Below are positions 1-11,762 of a stretch of 64,000 nt of DNA, one piece after another; the first letter of the stretch is position 1; the number at the start of each line of letters is the position of its first letter. The position numbers and the translations under genes were made by a program. Source of the stretch: Sycobia sp. Sy_11 (lineage: Eukaryota > Arthropoda > Insecta > Hymenoptera > Epichrysomallidae); assembly GCA_018907035.1 (NCBI GenBank), contig JACCIC010000216.1, forward strand, positions 62,001-126,000, written 5' to 3'. The notes below the pieces were generated by a model. That model made no database searches. It was given only the letters and a program-made list of their open reading frames with translations, and had not been told where the DNA came from.

Positions 1-1328
1 TCCTTCAGTTTATCTCATTTATTAAGGTAGCACTTTTTCAGTAATTGTTCTAATCATTCTTTCTCCATTTAATAATAGAGTATAAGGAACTGTTATATGA
101 TAGCTGGTTTAATTATATTTGCAATAGTCCTTCATTTCATTCGATAAATACTTTCCACCATAATCACAATATAAATTTACTATTTTTAAATTAAAATGAG
201 TTTGACTTTTTTTTATAGAGTCTTTCAAATAGAAAATACATCTGACTTTAATACTATTAAATATGTAATGCAGTAGTGCGTTAATTCATCTACAAACAAT
301 ACAAAATAATTTTTACCATCTAATGGCGAAGGAGTGATTGGTCCGCAAACATCTAAATGAATAATAAAAAAATGGTCTTTTTATATGATTTTTATTTTTA
401 TCTTTTCTGAAAAAGGTACTCTTGCTTGTTTGCCAAAAATACAAGCTTCACACATATAATCATTTAGTTGAATATTATTAATTAATTTAATACCATCGAC
501 CATCTTATTATTTTTCATTTGAATAATTTTCGATTTGCCCATATGTCCAAGTCTTTGATGCCATCAACTATAATTACTGTTTATCGCATTAGAGACTTTT
601 TATTATATAATTTATTAATAATGAATCCTATAGGAATCAAATTATTTATGGGCTTACCGACAAAAATTATTTTATCATTTTTAGTAATTTCAATCCCATT
701 TGGATTGAAGTGAATGAATACTTATCTGTGCTTTCTGCATGTTGCTGACAGATAGTAAATTTTGCGGTACCTCCGAACAACATAAGACGTCCTCCAGAAC
801 ACCTTGAATCCTTCCTTGCTGGTAATATTCAGGATACTTCTTTTAAGTGCAACTGACAAGTTTTATTATCTCTTGAATATTGCTGTTCATTTTTCGCATA
901 GAATCCTTTATACGATGATTTTCTCTGCCATATTGTAAAACCATATGAAGACTGCAAAACTGTTTACGCCGTATCATTGGCTTTCACGAAACCCAAAAAA
1001 GAATCCGACAGATACTCCACTATTACACCTTTTGCAATTCGTTCACACTTTTTCCATTCTTCTATCATTACTGCAGGGACTTGCTCATCAAGAACGTACA
1101 ACAGATCAAGTTCAGATAGAAGAGACCGAATTTTAAACTTCCATACACTATGTTTCTCACTGTTAGAATGTTTAATATTCCTTTTCGTTTTGACAGATTT
1201 CATTTTTCACTTACTAGAAAAACAACTGTTTTTTGTTCTGTATTTGAGACAGTTTTATTTTATTACTAGATGACACTATACACATAATCACGGAAAGTTT
1301 ACTCGCGAAATCTGGGCCGATAACCTAT
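1..1328 (-). pseudogene. Copia-type retrotransposon copy A, gag and integrase part
   Basis: Read on the minus strand, this holds the 5' half of a Ty1/copia polyprotein and runs off the left edge. The gag start (about 964-1203) reads MKSVKTKRN and then a UBN2-like gag stretch containing YLSDSFLGFVK. Around 400-480 there is a pre-integrase Cys motif (CEACIFGKQARVPF). Between about 40 and 370 lies an integrase core with HLDVCGPITPSPLDG and an FVDELTHYC-like stretch, as in Drosophila copia integrase. Reading frames are broken by stops and indels, so it is dead. The same segment recurs nearly identically at 8,060-9,415. The order LTR-gag-IN in the minus direction fits the adjacent LTR at 1329-1697 being its 5' LTR. 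Confidence 0.85.
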
Positions 1329-1697
1329 TGAATTTGTATTAAATATAGTAGGTGGAATTTTAAAATAAAGATACACGAAAGAATCTTTTAACATGAACTT
1401 TATTTCAAACGAGGAAAGAAAAGACGTCTGTTTAAACGAAAGGACAACGCAAGACTGAACTGCAGTACTCGAAATTGAAAACTCTGCAAGCCCTTGTGAG
1501 AAACTTAAAACTTATAAAAACACATCAGGCATCTAAGCAATAAACTCATAAAGCATTTGCCGCGCAGGGCAGCAAAGACGCAGATCGTAATAAGACCCAG
1601 TGGACACATATGTTTACATCCTTTTACGATACTCTCCAATATTTAGTTTCAAGTATTTTTTGCTTTATTATTTATAGAAGGCTAATATAATCTAACA
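1329..1697 (-). repeat. Copia-type LTR (5' LTR of copy A)
   Basis: A 369-bp LTR. On the minus strand it begins TGTTAGATTAT and ends with ATTCA next to the primer-binding site. It matches the LTRs at 4860-5227 and 9416-9785 over the full length. Terminal TG/CA dinucleotides are present. The outer flank on the plus side is tttaa; the matching duplication would lie beyond the left edge. Confidence 0.85.
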
Positions 1698-2180
1698 TTT
1701 AATTTTAAAGGATTAATTAAAGTATAAATAAATTATAAAAATAATAATTAATTGGAGTTGTGCAGGTGCCAGTCAAATTAATCATAAGTGATGCTATTCT
1801 ATTATATAATATATGTAAATTGATGTTGGTGCAAACAAGGTGGCTATTTTTTTAGTTCGAATGTTTCTAATGTGCAAAATAGTACAAAATTAGCATGGAA
1901 AGAATATACAATTTTTACTTTAAATAAAAAGTAAATAATCACCATTATCTCCAAAAGTAACCTGAACCGTATAGTCATGTATTTAATAGGATTAAATTTT
2001 ACATAAGGGGCGATTACAGCTGCTAAATATAATAGCATATTATGCCTTATATTATAATTATTTAAATACAATATTTTTTAATATATAACATTTTACAAAA
2101 AATATTTTTATAATATAAATAATTATATATTATAAAAAATTATATATTATGAAAATGGAAAATAATAGAAAATAATGGAA
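1698..2180. other. AT-rich sequence without recognisable genes
   Basis: Mostly A/T with short (TA)-like runs near 2,100-2,150. The short open frames do not resemble any family I know. No promoter, RNA gene or element terminus is evident. Confidence 0.6.
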
Positions 2181-2392
2181 ACGCATGGCATGAATATACC
2201 TCCAGTTTATTGCACGATATGTAAGATCCCAGATATCCAGGCTGCAGCGCGTGCGAGCAGACCATGGAGGTTCACGCGTTACGGTAATCTGTCGCTAGAA
2301 TGAAGTGATTTGAGATGCAGAAAATACCCAGATCAGGATCACGCAAAAATACACGCATGGCGTTAATGTACCTCCAGTTGATTGCACAATAT
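2181..2392. repeat. Direct repeat, 40-bp units 172 bp apart
   Basis: A 40-bp segment beginning ACGCATGGC and containing CCTCCAGTT followed by ATTGCAC occurs at 2181-2220 and again at 2353-2392 with five or six changes. The intervening DNA is more GC-rich than its surroundings. It lies just upstream of a PLE remnant, so it could be part of that element's non-coding leader or pseudo-LTR. That link is inferred. Confidence 0.5.
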
Positions 2393-2553
2393 CTAAACAT
2401 ATGATACAGTCGATACAGATTGCATCTGTGTATAGGCATGCGTGAGAGCTGGAGAGTATCTATCGTTTTTATCGTTGGTGTTTTAGTTTCTGATAATATT
2501 TTGAAGTTTTATTTATCTAAAACCGCATTATTTTAAACGTAAAGAAGTACCAA

Positions 2554-3245
2554 ATGTCAAGGCACATAAAACTTAGTGCATTTCATTCATTTATATATAG
2601 ACTAATTACCTTCCCTTTAAACAATGCCTCTTATAACAATGAAGTAAATTTATTAAAAACTCTAGCTTTATATAACGGTTACGATAGCTCTATTATTGAT
2701 AAATTGATTTATAAAAAACGTTTCAACATATTACAAAAGCAATTTTATACAGTTACACAAACAAAAGATGTTGTCTACCATCTCATTAATTATGTACCTA
2801 CATGAAGCGATAAAATTTGTTATTACTTAAAAGATCTAAATATTAATACAATAAATGTTAATAAATCAAATTTAAAATCATTAAAATAATAAAGAAAAGA
2901 CAGATTTTAAATATAATAGTGGTGTTTATCAAATCAATTGTGCAGATTGTAATGCAATTTATATAGGAGAAATTGGTCGCTCATTAAATATACGTTTTAA
3001 TGAACATGTAACATCTATAAAAAAATAATTAAAAAATGACAGGTCTAGCAGAACATTGTTTAAATCGTCTACATAATATTGACAAAAATAATTGTAAATT
3101 ATTATATAACATGTGTAAAAACAAAAAATTAAATAGTTTAGAAATAGTTGAAATCTTAAAAGCTGTAAATAATAATAAAAATGTGACTAATGACATGATT
3201 AAGTTTGATGTATCTCATCCTTTACAAATAGCCTCCAAAATTTAA
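2554..3245 (+). pseudogene. Penelope-like element remnant (RT end plus GIY-YIG endonuclease)
   Basis: PLEs encode a reverse transcriptase followed by a GIY-YIG endonuclease. The first open stretch (2554-2802) contains LSAFHSFIYRLITFPL and NGYDSSIIDKLIYKK, the linker usually seen after the RT in PLEs. At about 2925-3010, read as GVYQINCADCNAIYIG followed by RSLNIRFNEH, is the PLE-type GIY-YIG motif with its CX2C insert. The last stretch continues to 3245. Stops separate the three pieces. Sequence differs clearly from the PLE pieces at 32.6, 43.4 and 51.3 kb, so this is a second PLE family. Confidence 0.8.
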
Positions 3246-3689
3246 TCATTCCTGTATTAAGTATGTCTAATATATCAATAATACATAGATTATATTGTAA
3301 TTACATAAATTATATTTTAACTATATATTATAATATCATTTGGTGCAAATACCGTTATATTATACCGTTAGATAAAGTATCGAACCCATTGCTTCAAATT
3401 TGAGGCTGTACACCTGCATACCTTTTGTTTTCTTTAGATTTGACCACTGCAAGTGTTACATTTAAGTTACCGTTATGTACATTTATATATTTTTGAATTT
3501 GCATTAAATCTTCACACTTTGTATCGATCTTTAATAATGACATCATAGCCGAAACAACGTTGTTAGAATAAATATTCTTAAAATTGTGAAACTATCCAAT
3601 TGTTTACATTTATAATTTAGCTTATATTATTAAAATATATTTCACCAAGTGTATAGCGAGTCTTGAATTAATTATTGATTTTTATATAT
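3246..3689. other. AT-rich intergenic DNA
   Basis: No coding signal or recognised element. It may be the body of the non-autonomous Helitron whose 3' end lies at 3690-3776, but no 5' end was found. Confidence 0.4.
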
Positions 3690-3776
3690 AGAGTACTTTT
3701 TACTTAGATATTGTTGAACTATTTAAGAAATCGATTAAATTATTATCTCGAGCGAAGCCGAGACGGGGGATGCTAG
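3690..3776 (+). mobile_element. Helitron 3' end
   Basis: Shares the ending found at 19,735-19,824 and 35,370-35,466: TATATATAGAGTACTTTTTAC, then an AT-rich stretch, then a hairpin (TCTCGAGCGAAGCCGAGA), and GACGGGGGATG before CTAG followed by T. A subterminal hairpin about 10 nt before a terminal CTAG, inserted 5' of T, is the defining Helitron 3' structure. Confidence 0.75.
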
Positions 3777-3859
3777 TATTATTATATTTTCTTTCATCAT
3801 GATCAGGACATCTGAAGGTTCAATAATCTGTTTTTTAATGTCATTATATAATATATTTT

Positions 3860-4400
3860 TTTAAATATATTTCGGAACCAGATTGTCGGAACATTTTAGA
3901 AAAACAAATTTTTATATGCATGTTTTATAAAACACATGATTATATTTATAAGTTTACAAGTTCAGAATATGCAAAAAACATCAAAGTCTCATTTCTTTTT
4001 TTATACTTATATTAAAAGTTTTTTAGAGATATATTATTATGTTTTTATTTTTGACTTAATATATTATTGAATTTAGAAAAATATTTTATATAAAAATTTT
4101 TATAAAATGCATGTAAGATTTATAAGTTGTAAATTTCTTAATATGCTAAGAACATATATTATTATGTTTCCGTTTATCAGGATCAGTAGCAAATCTGACT
4201 ATCAGTGAACTGATTAAATTAAATTTTCAATTTCATTATAAAATTTTGTGTTAATATATTTTGAAATTTCGGAAGTATTTTATATAATTTTTTTATAAAA
4301 TACGTGAGAAATGTATTTAAAATTGTTACTATGATAAGAACACATAAAACTCGCCTAACTTTTTTACTTTTGTTAAAAGGTTTTTTATGAATTAAAATAT
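3860..4400. repeat. Degenerate ~190-bp tandem repeat, about three units
   Basis: A block with TATAAAATGCATG-like sequence followed by TTATAAGTT...AATATGC and an AAGAACAT-like end recurs at about 3,900, 4,095 and 4,285 with a period near 190 bp. Units are badly diverged. No coding capacity is seen. The stretch from 4,400 to 4,669 has no recognisable feature. Confidence 0.45.
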
Positions 4401-4669
4401 AAATCAGAATAGAAATATTTAAATATCACAAAAATCAAAATTTTTATTAATTTGTACAAAATTTATTTACAAACAAGATATTTATTCATTTTAATACGAT
4501 TAACCGAAGATAGAATAAAATTCAAATAAACTTTCTATAGGTGATAATACTTATATATCATTGGATTATATATATAGCTATAGTCATTATCAAGATTTTT
4601 TTTACAAATTATAACCAAAATACATCATTGCTTCACATTCTTTCACATCACATAATAATTAATTATATC

Positions 4670-4859
4670 GAACTTTTATTAAATATAGTAGGTGGAATGT
4701 TCAAATAAAGATACACGAAATAATCTTTAAACATGAACTTTATTTCAAACGAGGAAAGAAAACTCATCACAGTACTCGATAAAGAAAATTCTGCAAGCCT
4801 TTATGAGAAGCTTAAAACCTATAAAAAACATCAGACATCTAAACAATAAACTCATATAT
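4670..4859 (-). repeat. Truncated copia-type LTR
   Basis: The outer ~185 bp of the same LTR as at 4860-5227, in the same orientation, but a subfamily variant lacking an internal block after AAACGAGGAAAG. It is cut where the next LTR begins. The same variant appears at 11,763-12,004, suggesting both ends once belonged to one older element into which a younger copy inserted. Confidence 0.7.
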
Positions 4860-5227
4860 TGAATTTTTATTAAATATAGTAGGTGGAATGTTAAAATAAA
4901 GATACACGAAATAATCTTTTAACATGAACTTTATTTCAAACGAGGAAAGAAAAGACGTCTGTTCAAACGAAAAGACAACGCAAGACTCACTACAGTACTC
5001 GAAATTGAAAATTCTGCAAGCCCTTGTGAGAAACTTAAAACCTATATAAAAACTCATCAGGCATCTAGGCAATAAACTCATAAATCATTTGCCGCGCAGG
5101 GCAGCAAAGACGCAGATTGTAATAAGACACAGTGGACACATGTTTACATTCTTTTACGATACTCTCCAATATTTAGTTTCAAGTATTTTTTGCTTTATTA
5201 TTTATAGAAGGCTAAAATAATCTAACA
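4860..5227 (-). repeat. Copia-type LTR (3' LTR of copy B)
   Basis: A 368-bp LTR. On the minus strand it is preceded by a polypurine tract (GAGGGGGCG) and begins TGTTAGATTAT, the expected 3' LTR arrangement. It pairs with the LTR at 9416-9785 to bound a 4.9 kb element. Confidence 0.85.
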
Positions 5228-6274
5228 CGCCCCCTCAAAAATTACTTGAGTAAATACAATAATATATAATAAAATAAAACTTAATATTAGATATACGATA
5301 GTTCCTTTCAGTCTATATTCTTTCCTCGTTTGTTCTGGGAAATTACATACGGTCCAACATTTGTTGCAAGGAATAGGGAAACCCAGTAAAACCTATTCAA
5401 ACCGTCTCTATTACTAATATAAAATATATATTAATGAAAACAATATGAATTATATTTTATTATTCCTCCATGCTCATTCCTTTTCTGAGTTCAAGGAATT
5501 TCACAGTTGGCAATGACTTTGTTGGTGCATCAGCAATCTGTTCCCCTGAGGAAATATGTTTCAATATTATTACATTTTTCTCTATTTGCTCTCTCGAGAA
5601 ATGATATTTAATATCTATATGTTTGATCGCTTATGATTACTTGGGTTATTCGTTATACTTATGCAACCGTTATTGTCTTCACAAATTACAATCGGTTTCA
5701 TGATTTTAATTTCTATACAATTTATTAAAGACTATAGCCATAATACCTTCAAGTTAAGTCATATATTCTGTTTCTGTTGAAGAAGCTGCTACAGATGTTT
5801 GTCTTTTAGTATTCCAGAAAATCGTGCATTTTTCAAATAACTTTCAAATAGCTTTCAAATACGTAGCCTGTTGTACTTTTTCTATCAGTACCTTCATGAC
5901 CACCCTAATAAGATTTAAGATAACAGCTTAAAACATTTTCACTGTTGCCTTTTGTATAAGTTAATTTTAAATTCATCAAATCTTTCAAATATCTTAAAAC
6001 TCTTTCTAGGTATTTCCATAGTTCTGTATTATTTTTATTTGAATATCTACTTAGAAAATGTTTTGCTGTACTCAAATCTGGACGCCTACAAATCATTACA
6101 TACATTAAGCATCCGATATGATTTTGAAAAGGGCGTCATATTTGTTATCTGAATTTAAATCATTATAATTTATATTATTTTCAATTGGTGTGTTTACAGC
6201 ATCACAATCACTGATGTTAAATGAATTTAAAATCGTTTTTATATATGAACTCTAATTAAGAATAAGTACATCAT

Positions 6275-6490
6275 TATGTCATTATTTCATAATTTCATTA
6301 TTTCAGAATTTCATTATTTCATAATTTCATTACTTCATAATTTCATTATTTCATTATTTCATAATTTTATAATTTCATTATTTCATTATTTCATAATGTT
6401 ATAATTTCATTATTTCATTATTTCATAATTTTATAATGTTATTATTTCATTATTTCATAATTTAATTATTTTATTATTTCATTATATACA
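6275..6490. repeat. Minisatellite of ATTTCATA/ATTTCATT units
   Basis: About 210 bp of irregularly alternating 8-mers (ATTTCATT, ATTTCATA, ATTTTATA). It lies between the RNase H and RT parts of copy B. Copy C has only a short seed of it at about 10,800-10,825, so it expanded after the copies separated. Confidence 0.8.
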
Positions 6491-6777
6491 TCATAATTAC
6501 ATCTTATTATAATTTTTTTATTCCATGAAATAGTTTAATTTCTTTTAAATCTGTCATTCTGAATTTATTCATTAAATAATTTTTTAAAATTATTCATTGT
6601 GTGAATATCGGTTGTAACGATTACTAAATCATGTACGTAGAGTACAACCTATATATTCTTAGATATTTCTCCTTTATTTAAATATATATGCAACGATCGA
6701 TTAATGAATTTTTAAAACCATTTGCTATTAATGTTTTATTAAAAGTTTCAAACCAACATCTTACTGCTCGTTTCAAT

Positions 6778-6778
<1 letters not shown>

Positions 6779-6829
<51 letters not shown>
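6779..6829. repeat. (TA)n microsatellite
   Basis: About 25 TA units inserted in the RT of copy B, at a position where copy C (about 11,112-11,120) has only CCATATATACC. This shows slippage expansion within the dead pol gene. Confidence 0.9.
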
Positions 6830-6832
<3 letters not shown>

Positions 6833-7527
6833 GCTTTATTTAATTTAAAAACTTGATTTGTTTTGTATTTAATTCCTTCAGAATTTTCATGTAAATTTCT
6901 TTCTGCAAAGAACCATTTAAAAATGCAGTTTTTACATTCATATGGTGAATAAGCAAATTATATTGCTTTGCAAACGTTATAATTAATCTAAAGTTTGTAA
7001 TTCTTGCTACTGAAGCAAAAGTCTCATAATCAATTAAATATTTTTGATTAAAACTACGAGCAACAAGACGCGCTTTATATTTTAAAGGCTTTTCATGTTC
7101 ATCATTTTTAATAGCGAATACCCATTTGCAATCTATAATATTTTTGTTTTGTGGCTTTGATACTAGTATCCAAGTTTTATTAAAATAATACGAATTTAAT
7201 TCATCTTGAATTGCTTGTTCCTATTTTTCATTATGGATATTATTTTGAATATCATTGAAATTATTGGGAATTTCACAATTTACTGATTGTGCACACAAAA
7301 CGTAATTTATTTCTTCATAAGAAATTCTTGGTCTATTTTTTTGACTCTATTACTCCTTCTTAGATTTGTATTTATTTTCTTTGTATTATATTTCTCATTT
7401 TGAAATTCTGACTGATTGAAATGATCTATTTCTATTATAGATTTATTAGACTTGTTCAAATTCTCATTTGAATTTCTGTCTTTTTTCAAATCTTGTTTAT
7501 CTGATTCATTTTTCTCAGATTGGTCTT

Positions 7528-7737
7528 CCAGAAATTTTTCTGATTTTTCATTATCAGATTTCTGAAGCTCTACTCATTTATTACGAACATCACGTTCATC
7601 AGTTTTCTTGGAATTTTCTATCACAATTCCTTCCAGAAATTTTTCTGATTTTTCATTATCAGATTTCGTAGGCTCTACTGATTTGCTACGAACATTCCGT
7701 TCATCAGTTTTCTTGGAATTTTCATTACAATTCCTTG
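7528..7737 (-). repeat. 105-bp tandem duplication in copia linker
   Basis: Two units starting CCAGAAATTTTTCTG at 7528 and 7633. The 105-bp period is exactly 35 codons, so the minus-strand frame is kept (67-aa open stretch 7574-7777). It sits in the Ser/Asn/Lys-rich linker between integrase and RT. It is absent from copy C. Confidence 0.75.
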
Positions 7738-9398
7738 AAGCCTCATTTCTGGTCACGAATTCAAAAATGTATTTCATCAGCTATCACATCCCTTGCTACC
7801 ATAAATTTTTCTGATTCTACATCCCATATTTTATAGTAAAATTAAAATTAAAACGTAACCAACTAAAATACGTTTCCAAGATTTATCTTCAAAATTTTAC
7901 TTTTTGTTTTTCTTATTTTATTATTCACATATATTGTACTAACGAAAACTTTTAAATATTTTACTTGAGGGTTTTTACCATGCCATAATTGATATGGTAT
8001 TTTATACTGTTTTAAAGTATTAGTACGGGTTCAATTTATTAAATAGGTAGCAGTTAAAACTGCTTCTCCCGAAATTACTTCCTTCAGTTTATCTCATTTA
8101 TTAAGGTAGCACTTTTTCAGTAATTGTTCTAATCATTCTTTCTCCATTTAATAATAGAGTATAAGGAACTGTTATATGATAGCTGGTTTAATTATATTTG
8201 CAATAGTCCTTCATTTCATTCGATAAATACTTTCCACCATAATCACAATATAAATTTACTATTTTTAAATTAAAATGAGTTTGACTTTTTTTTATAGAGT
8301 CTTTCAAATAGAAAATACATCTGACTTTAATACTATTAAATATGTAATGCAGTAGTGCGTTAATTCATCTACGAACAATACAAAATAATTTTTACCATCT
8401 AATGGCGAAGGAGTGATTGGTCCGCAAACATCTAAATGAATAATAAAAAAATGGTCTTTTTATATGATTTTTATTTTTATCTTTTCTGAAAAAGGTACTC
8501 TTGCTTGTTTGCCAAAAATACAAGCTTCACACATATAATCATTTAGTTGAATATTATTAATTAATTTAATACCATCGACCATCTTATTATTTTTCATTTG
8601 AATAATTTTCGATTTGCCCATATATCCAAGTCTTTGATGCCATCAACTACAATTACTGTTGATCGAATTAGAGACTTTTTATTATATAATTTATTAATAA
8701 TGAATCCTATAGGAATCAAATTATTTATGGGCTTACCGACAAAAATTATTTTATCATTTTTAGTAACTTCAATCCCATTTGGATTGAAGAGAATGAATAC
8801 TCATCTGTGCTTTCTGCATGTTGCTGACAGATAGTAAATTTTGCGGCACCTCCGAACAACATAAGCCGTCCTTCAGAACATCTTTAATCCTTCCTTGCTG
8901 GTAATATTCAGGATACTTCTTTTAAGTGAAACTGTCAAGTTTTATTATCTCCTGAATATTGCTGTTCATTTTTCGTATAGAATCTGCGATCCTTTATACG
9001 ATGATTTTCTCTGCCATATTGGAAAACCATATCAAGACTGCAAAACTGTTTACGCCGTATCATTGGCTTTCACGAAACCCAAAAAAGAATCCGACAGATA
9101 CTCCACTATTACACCTTTTGCAATTCGTTCACACTTTTTCCATTCTTCTGTCATTATTGCAGGGACTTGCTCATCAAGAACGTGCAATAGATGAAGTTCA
9201 GTAGAAGAGATCGAATTTTTAACTTCCACACACTATATTTATCACCGTTAAAAGGCTTAATTTTCCTTTTTGTTTTAATGGATTCCATTTTTCACTTACT
9301 AGAAAAAAACTGTTTTTTTGTTCTGTATTTGAGACAGTTTTTTATTTTATTACTAGATTACACTATACACCAAATCACGGAAAGTTTACTCGCGAAAT

Positions 9399-9413
9399 CT
9401 GGGCCGATAACCT
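9399..9413 (-). promoter_or_regulatory. Primer-binding site, initiator-tRNA-Met internal type
   Basis: Directly inside the 5' LTR, the minus strand reads AGGTTATCGGCCCAG. Drosophila copia is primed by a half tRNA-iMet molecule paired to GGTTATGGGCCCAG. One mismatch separates the two. The equivalent site next to LTR A (about 1312-1326) is also present. The site supports assignment to the copia lineage. Confidence 0.7.
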
Positions 9414-9415
9414 AT

Positions 9416-9785
9416 TGAATTTTTATTAAATATAGTAGATGGAATGTTAAAATAAAGATACACGAAGTAATCTTTTAACATGAACTTTATTTCAAACGAG
9501 GAAAGAAAAGACGTCTGTTCAAACGAAAGGACAACGCAAGACTCACTACAGTACTCGAAATTGAAAATTCTGCAAGCCCTTGTGAGAAACTTAAAACCTA
9601 TATAAAAACTCATCAGGCATCTAGGCAATAAACTCATAAATCATTTGCCGCGCAGGGCAGCCAAGACGCAGATCGTAATAAGACACAGTGGACACATATG
9701 TTTACATTCTTTTACGATACTCTCCAATATTTAGTTTCAAGTATTTTTTGCTTTATTATTTGTAGAAGGCTAAAATAATCTAACA
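9416..9785 (-). repeat. Copia-type LTR shared by copies B and C
   Basis: A 370-bp LTR with TG/CA ends. On its low-coordinate side is the primer site and gag of copy B. On its high-coordinate side is the polypurine tract and RNase H of copy C. One LTR therefore serves as 5' LTR of one copy and 3' LTR of the next, a tandem LTR-internal-LTR-internal array typical of LTR recombination. Confidence 0.85.
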
Positions 9786-11762
9786 CGCCCCCTCAAAAAT
9801 TACTTGAGTAAATACAATAATATATAATAAAATAAAACTTAATATTAGATATACGATAGTTCCTGTCAGTCTATATTCTTTCCTCGTTTTTTCTGGGAAA
9901 TTACACACGGTCCAACTTTTGTTGCAAAGAATAGGGAAACCCAGCAAAACCTATTTAAGCCGTCTCTATTATTAGTATAAAATATATTTATGAAAACAAT
10001 ATGAATTATATTTTATTATTTCTCCATGCTCGTTCCTTTTCTGAGTTCAAGCAATTTCACAGTTGGCAATGGCTTTGTTAGTGCATCAGCAATATGCTCC
10101 CCTGTGGAAATATGTTTCAATATTATTACATTTTTCTCTATTTGCTCTCTCGAGAAATGATGTTTAATATCTATATGTTTTGATCACTTATGATTACTTG
10201 GGTTATTCGCCATACTTCTATAACCGTTATTGTCTTCATAAATTATAATCGGTTTCATCATTTTAATTTCTATACTATTTATTAAAGACTTTAGCCATAA
10301 AGCTTCTTTAACACCTTCAAATAAAGCTATATATTCTGCCTCTGTTGAAGAAGCTGCTACAGATACTTGTCTTTTAGTAATCTAGCAAATCGTGCATTTT
10401 TCAAACAACTTAAATAAGTAGCCGTTAGTACTTTTTATATCAGTAGCACATGACCACCCCAATCAGAATAAACATAACCGCTTACAATATTTTCACTGTT
10501 GCCTTTTGTAGAAGTTAATTTTAAATTTATCGATCGACATTTCCATGGTTCTGTATTATTTCTATTTGAATATCTACATAGAATATTTATTGCTGTACTC
10601 AAATCTGGACGCGTACAAATCATTACATACATTAAGCATCCGAAGAGATTTTGCAAATGGCGTCGTAGTTGTTATCTGAATTTAAATCAATATAATTTAT
10701 ATGATTTTCAAGTGGTATGCTTATAGCATCACAATCACTCGTGTTAAATTTATTTAAAATCGTTTTTATTCATAAACTCTAATTAAGAATAACTACATTA
10801 TTTTTTCATTATTTCATTATATACATCGTAATTACATTATATTATAATTTTTATTCCAAGAAATAGTTTAATTTCCTTTAAATCTATCATTCTGAATTTA
10901 TTCATTAAATAATTTTTAAAATTATTCATTGTTTGAATATCGGCTGTAACGATTACTAAGTCATCTACATAGAGTACAACATATATATTCTTAGATATTT
11001 CTCCATTATTTAAAATATATATGCAACGATCAACTAATGAATTTTTAAAACAATTTTCTACTAATGTTTTATCAAAAGTTTCAAACCAAAATCTTACTGC
11101 TTGTTTCAATCCATATATACCTTCAGGAATTTTCATGTAAATTTCTTTCTGCAATGAACCATTTAAAAATGCAATTTTTACATTCATATGGTGAATAAGC
11201 AAATGATATTGATTTGTAAACGCTATAATTAATCTAAAGCTTGTAATTCTTGCTACAGGAGCAAATGTCTCGTTATAATCAATTAAATATTTTTAATTGT
11301 AGCAACGAGCAACAAGACGCGTTTCATATTTAGATGGATTTCCATGTTCATCATTTTTAATAGCGAATACCCACTTGAATTCTAGAATATTTTTGTTTTG
11401 TGGCTTTGATACTAGTATCCAAGTTTTATTAAAATAATATGAATATCTTGTTCCCATTTTCTTTATGAATATTATTTTGAATATCATTAAAATTATTGGG
11501 AATTTCAAAATTTACCGTTTGTGCACACAAAACGTAATTTATTTTCTCATAAGAAATTCTTAGTTTATCTTTGACTTTATCACTCCTTCTTAGATTTGTA
11601 ATTATATTCTTTATATTATATCTATCATTTTGAAATTCTGACTGATTACAATTATCTATTTCTATTATAAGTTTATTAGACTTGTTTAAATTTTCATTTG
11701 AATTTCTGTCTATTTTCGAATCTGGTTCATCTGATTCATTTTTCTCAGATTCAAAACTCTCA
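9786..11762 (-). pseudogene. Copia-type copy C, RNase H and RT fragment
   Basis: On the minus strand, 11,293-11,508 contains NKTWILV and KWVFAIKNDEHGNPSKYETR, the N-terminal part of copia-type RT. The stretch 10,837-11,202 contains MNVKIAFLNGSLQKEIYMK, GIYGLKQA and VLYVDDLVIV, the catalytic RT block with an intact YVDD. The stretch 10,435-10,656 contains GCLMYVMICTRPDLSTA and VYSDWGG, the RNase H region. The integrase and gag are missing: at 11,762 the linker joins an LTR fragment. It has fewer lesions in RT than copy B but is not functional. Confidence 0.85.

Larger units (their letters stand above)
5228..9398 (-). pseudogene. Copia-type retrotransposon copy B, decayed gag-pol
   Basis: The internal region of a 4.93 kb copia-type element bounded by two ~370-bp LTRs. 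On the minus strand the order is gag (from an ATG at 9288; about 8,930-9,288), pre-integrase and integrase core (about 8,060-8,600), linker with a 105-bp tandem duplication (7,250-7,780), RT (about 6,540-7,250; contains WVFAIKNDEHEK and KARLVAR-like sequence) and RNase H (about 5,780-6,130; contains YVMICRRPDLSTA and YLERVLRYLKDL). Total length matches Drosophila copia (~5.1 kb). Many stops, frameshifts, a 200-bp ATTTCATA repeat and a (TA)n insertion make it inactive. Confidence 0.85.

Noticed and set aside
519..713. Plus-strand frames repeated at 519-713 and 8598-8834
   Set aside because: Antisense to the copia integrase region; repetition is due to the two element copies.
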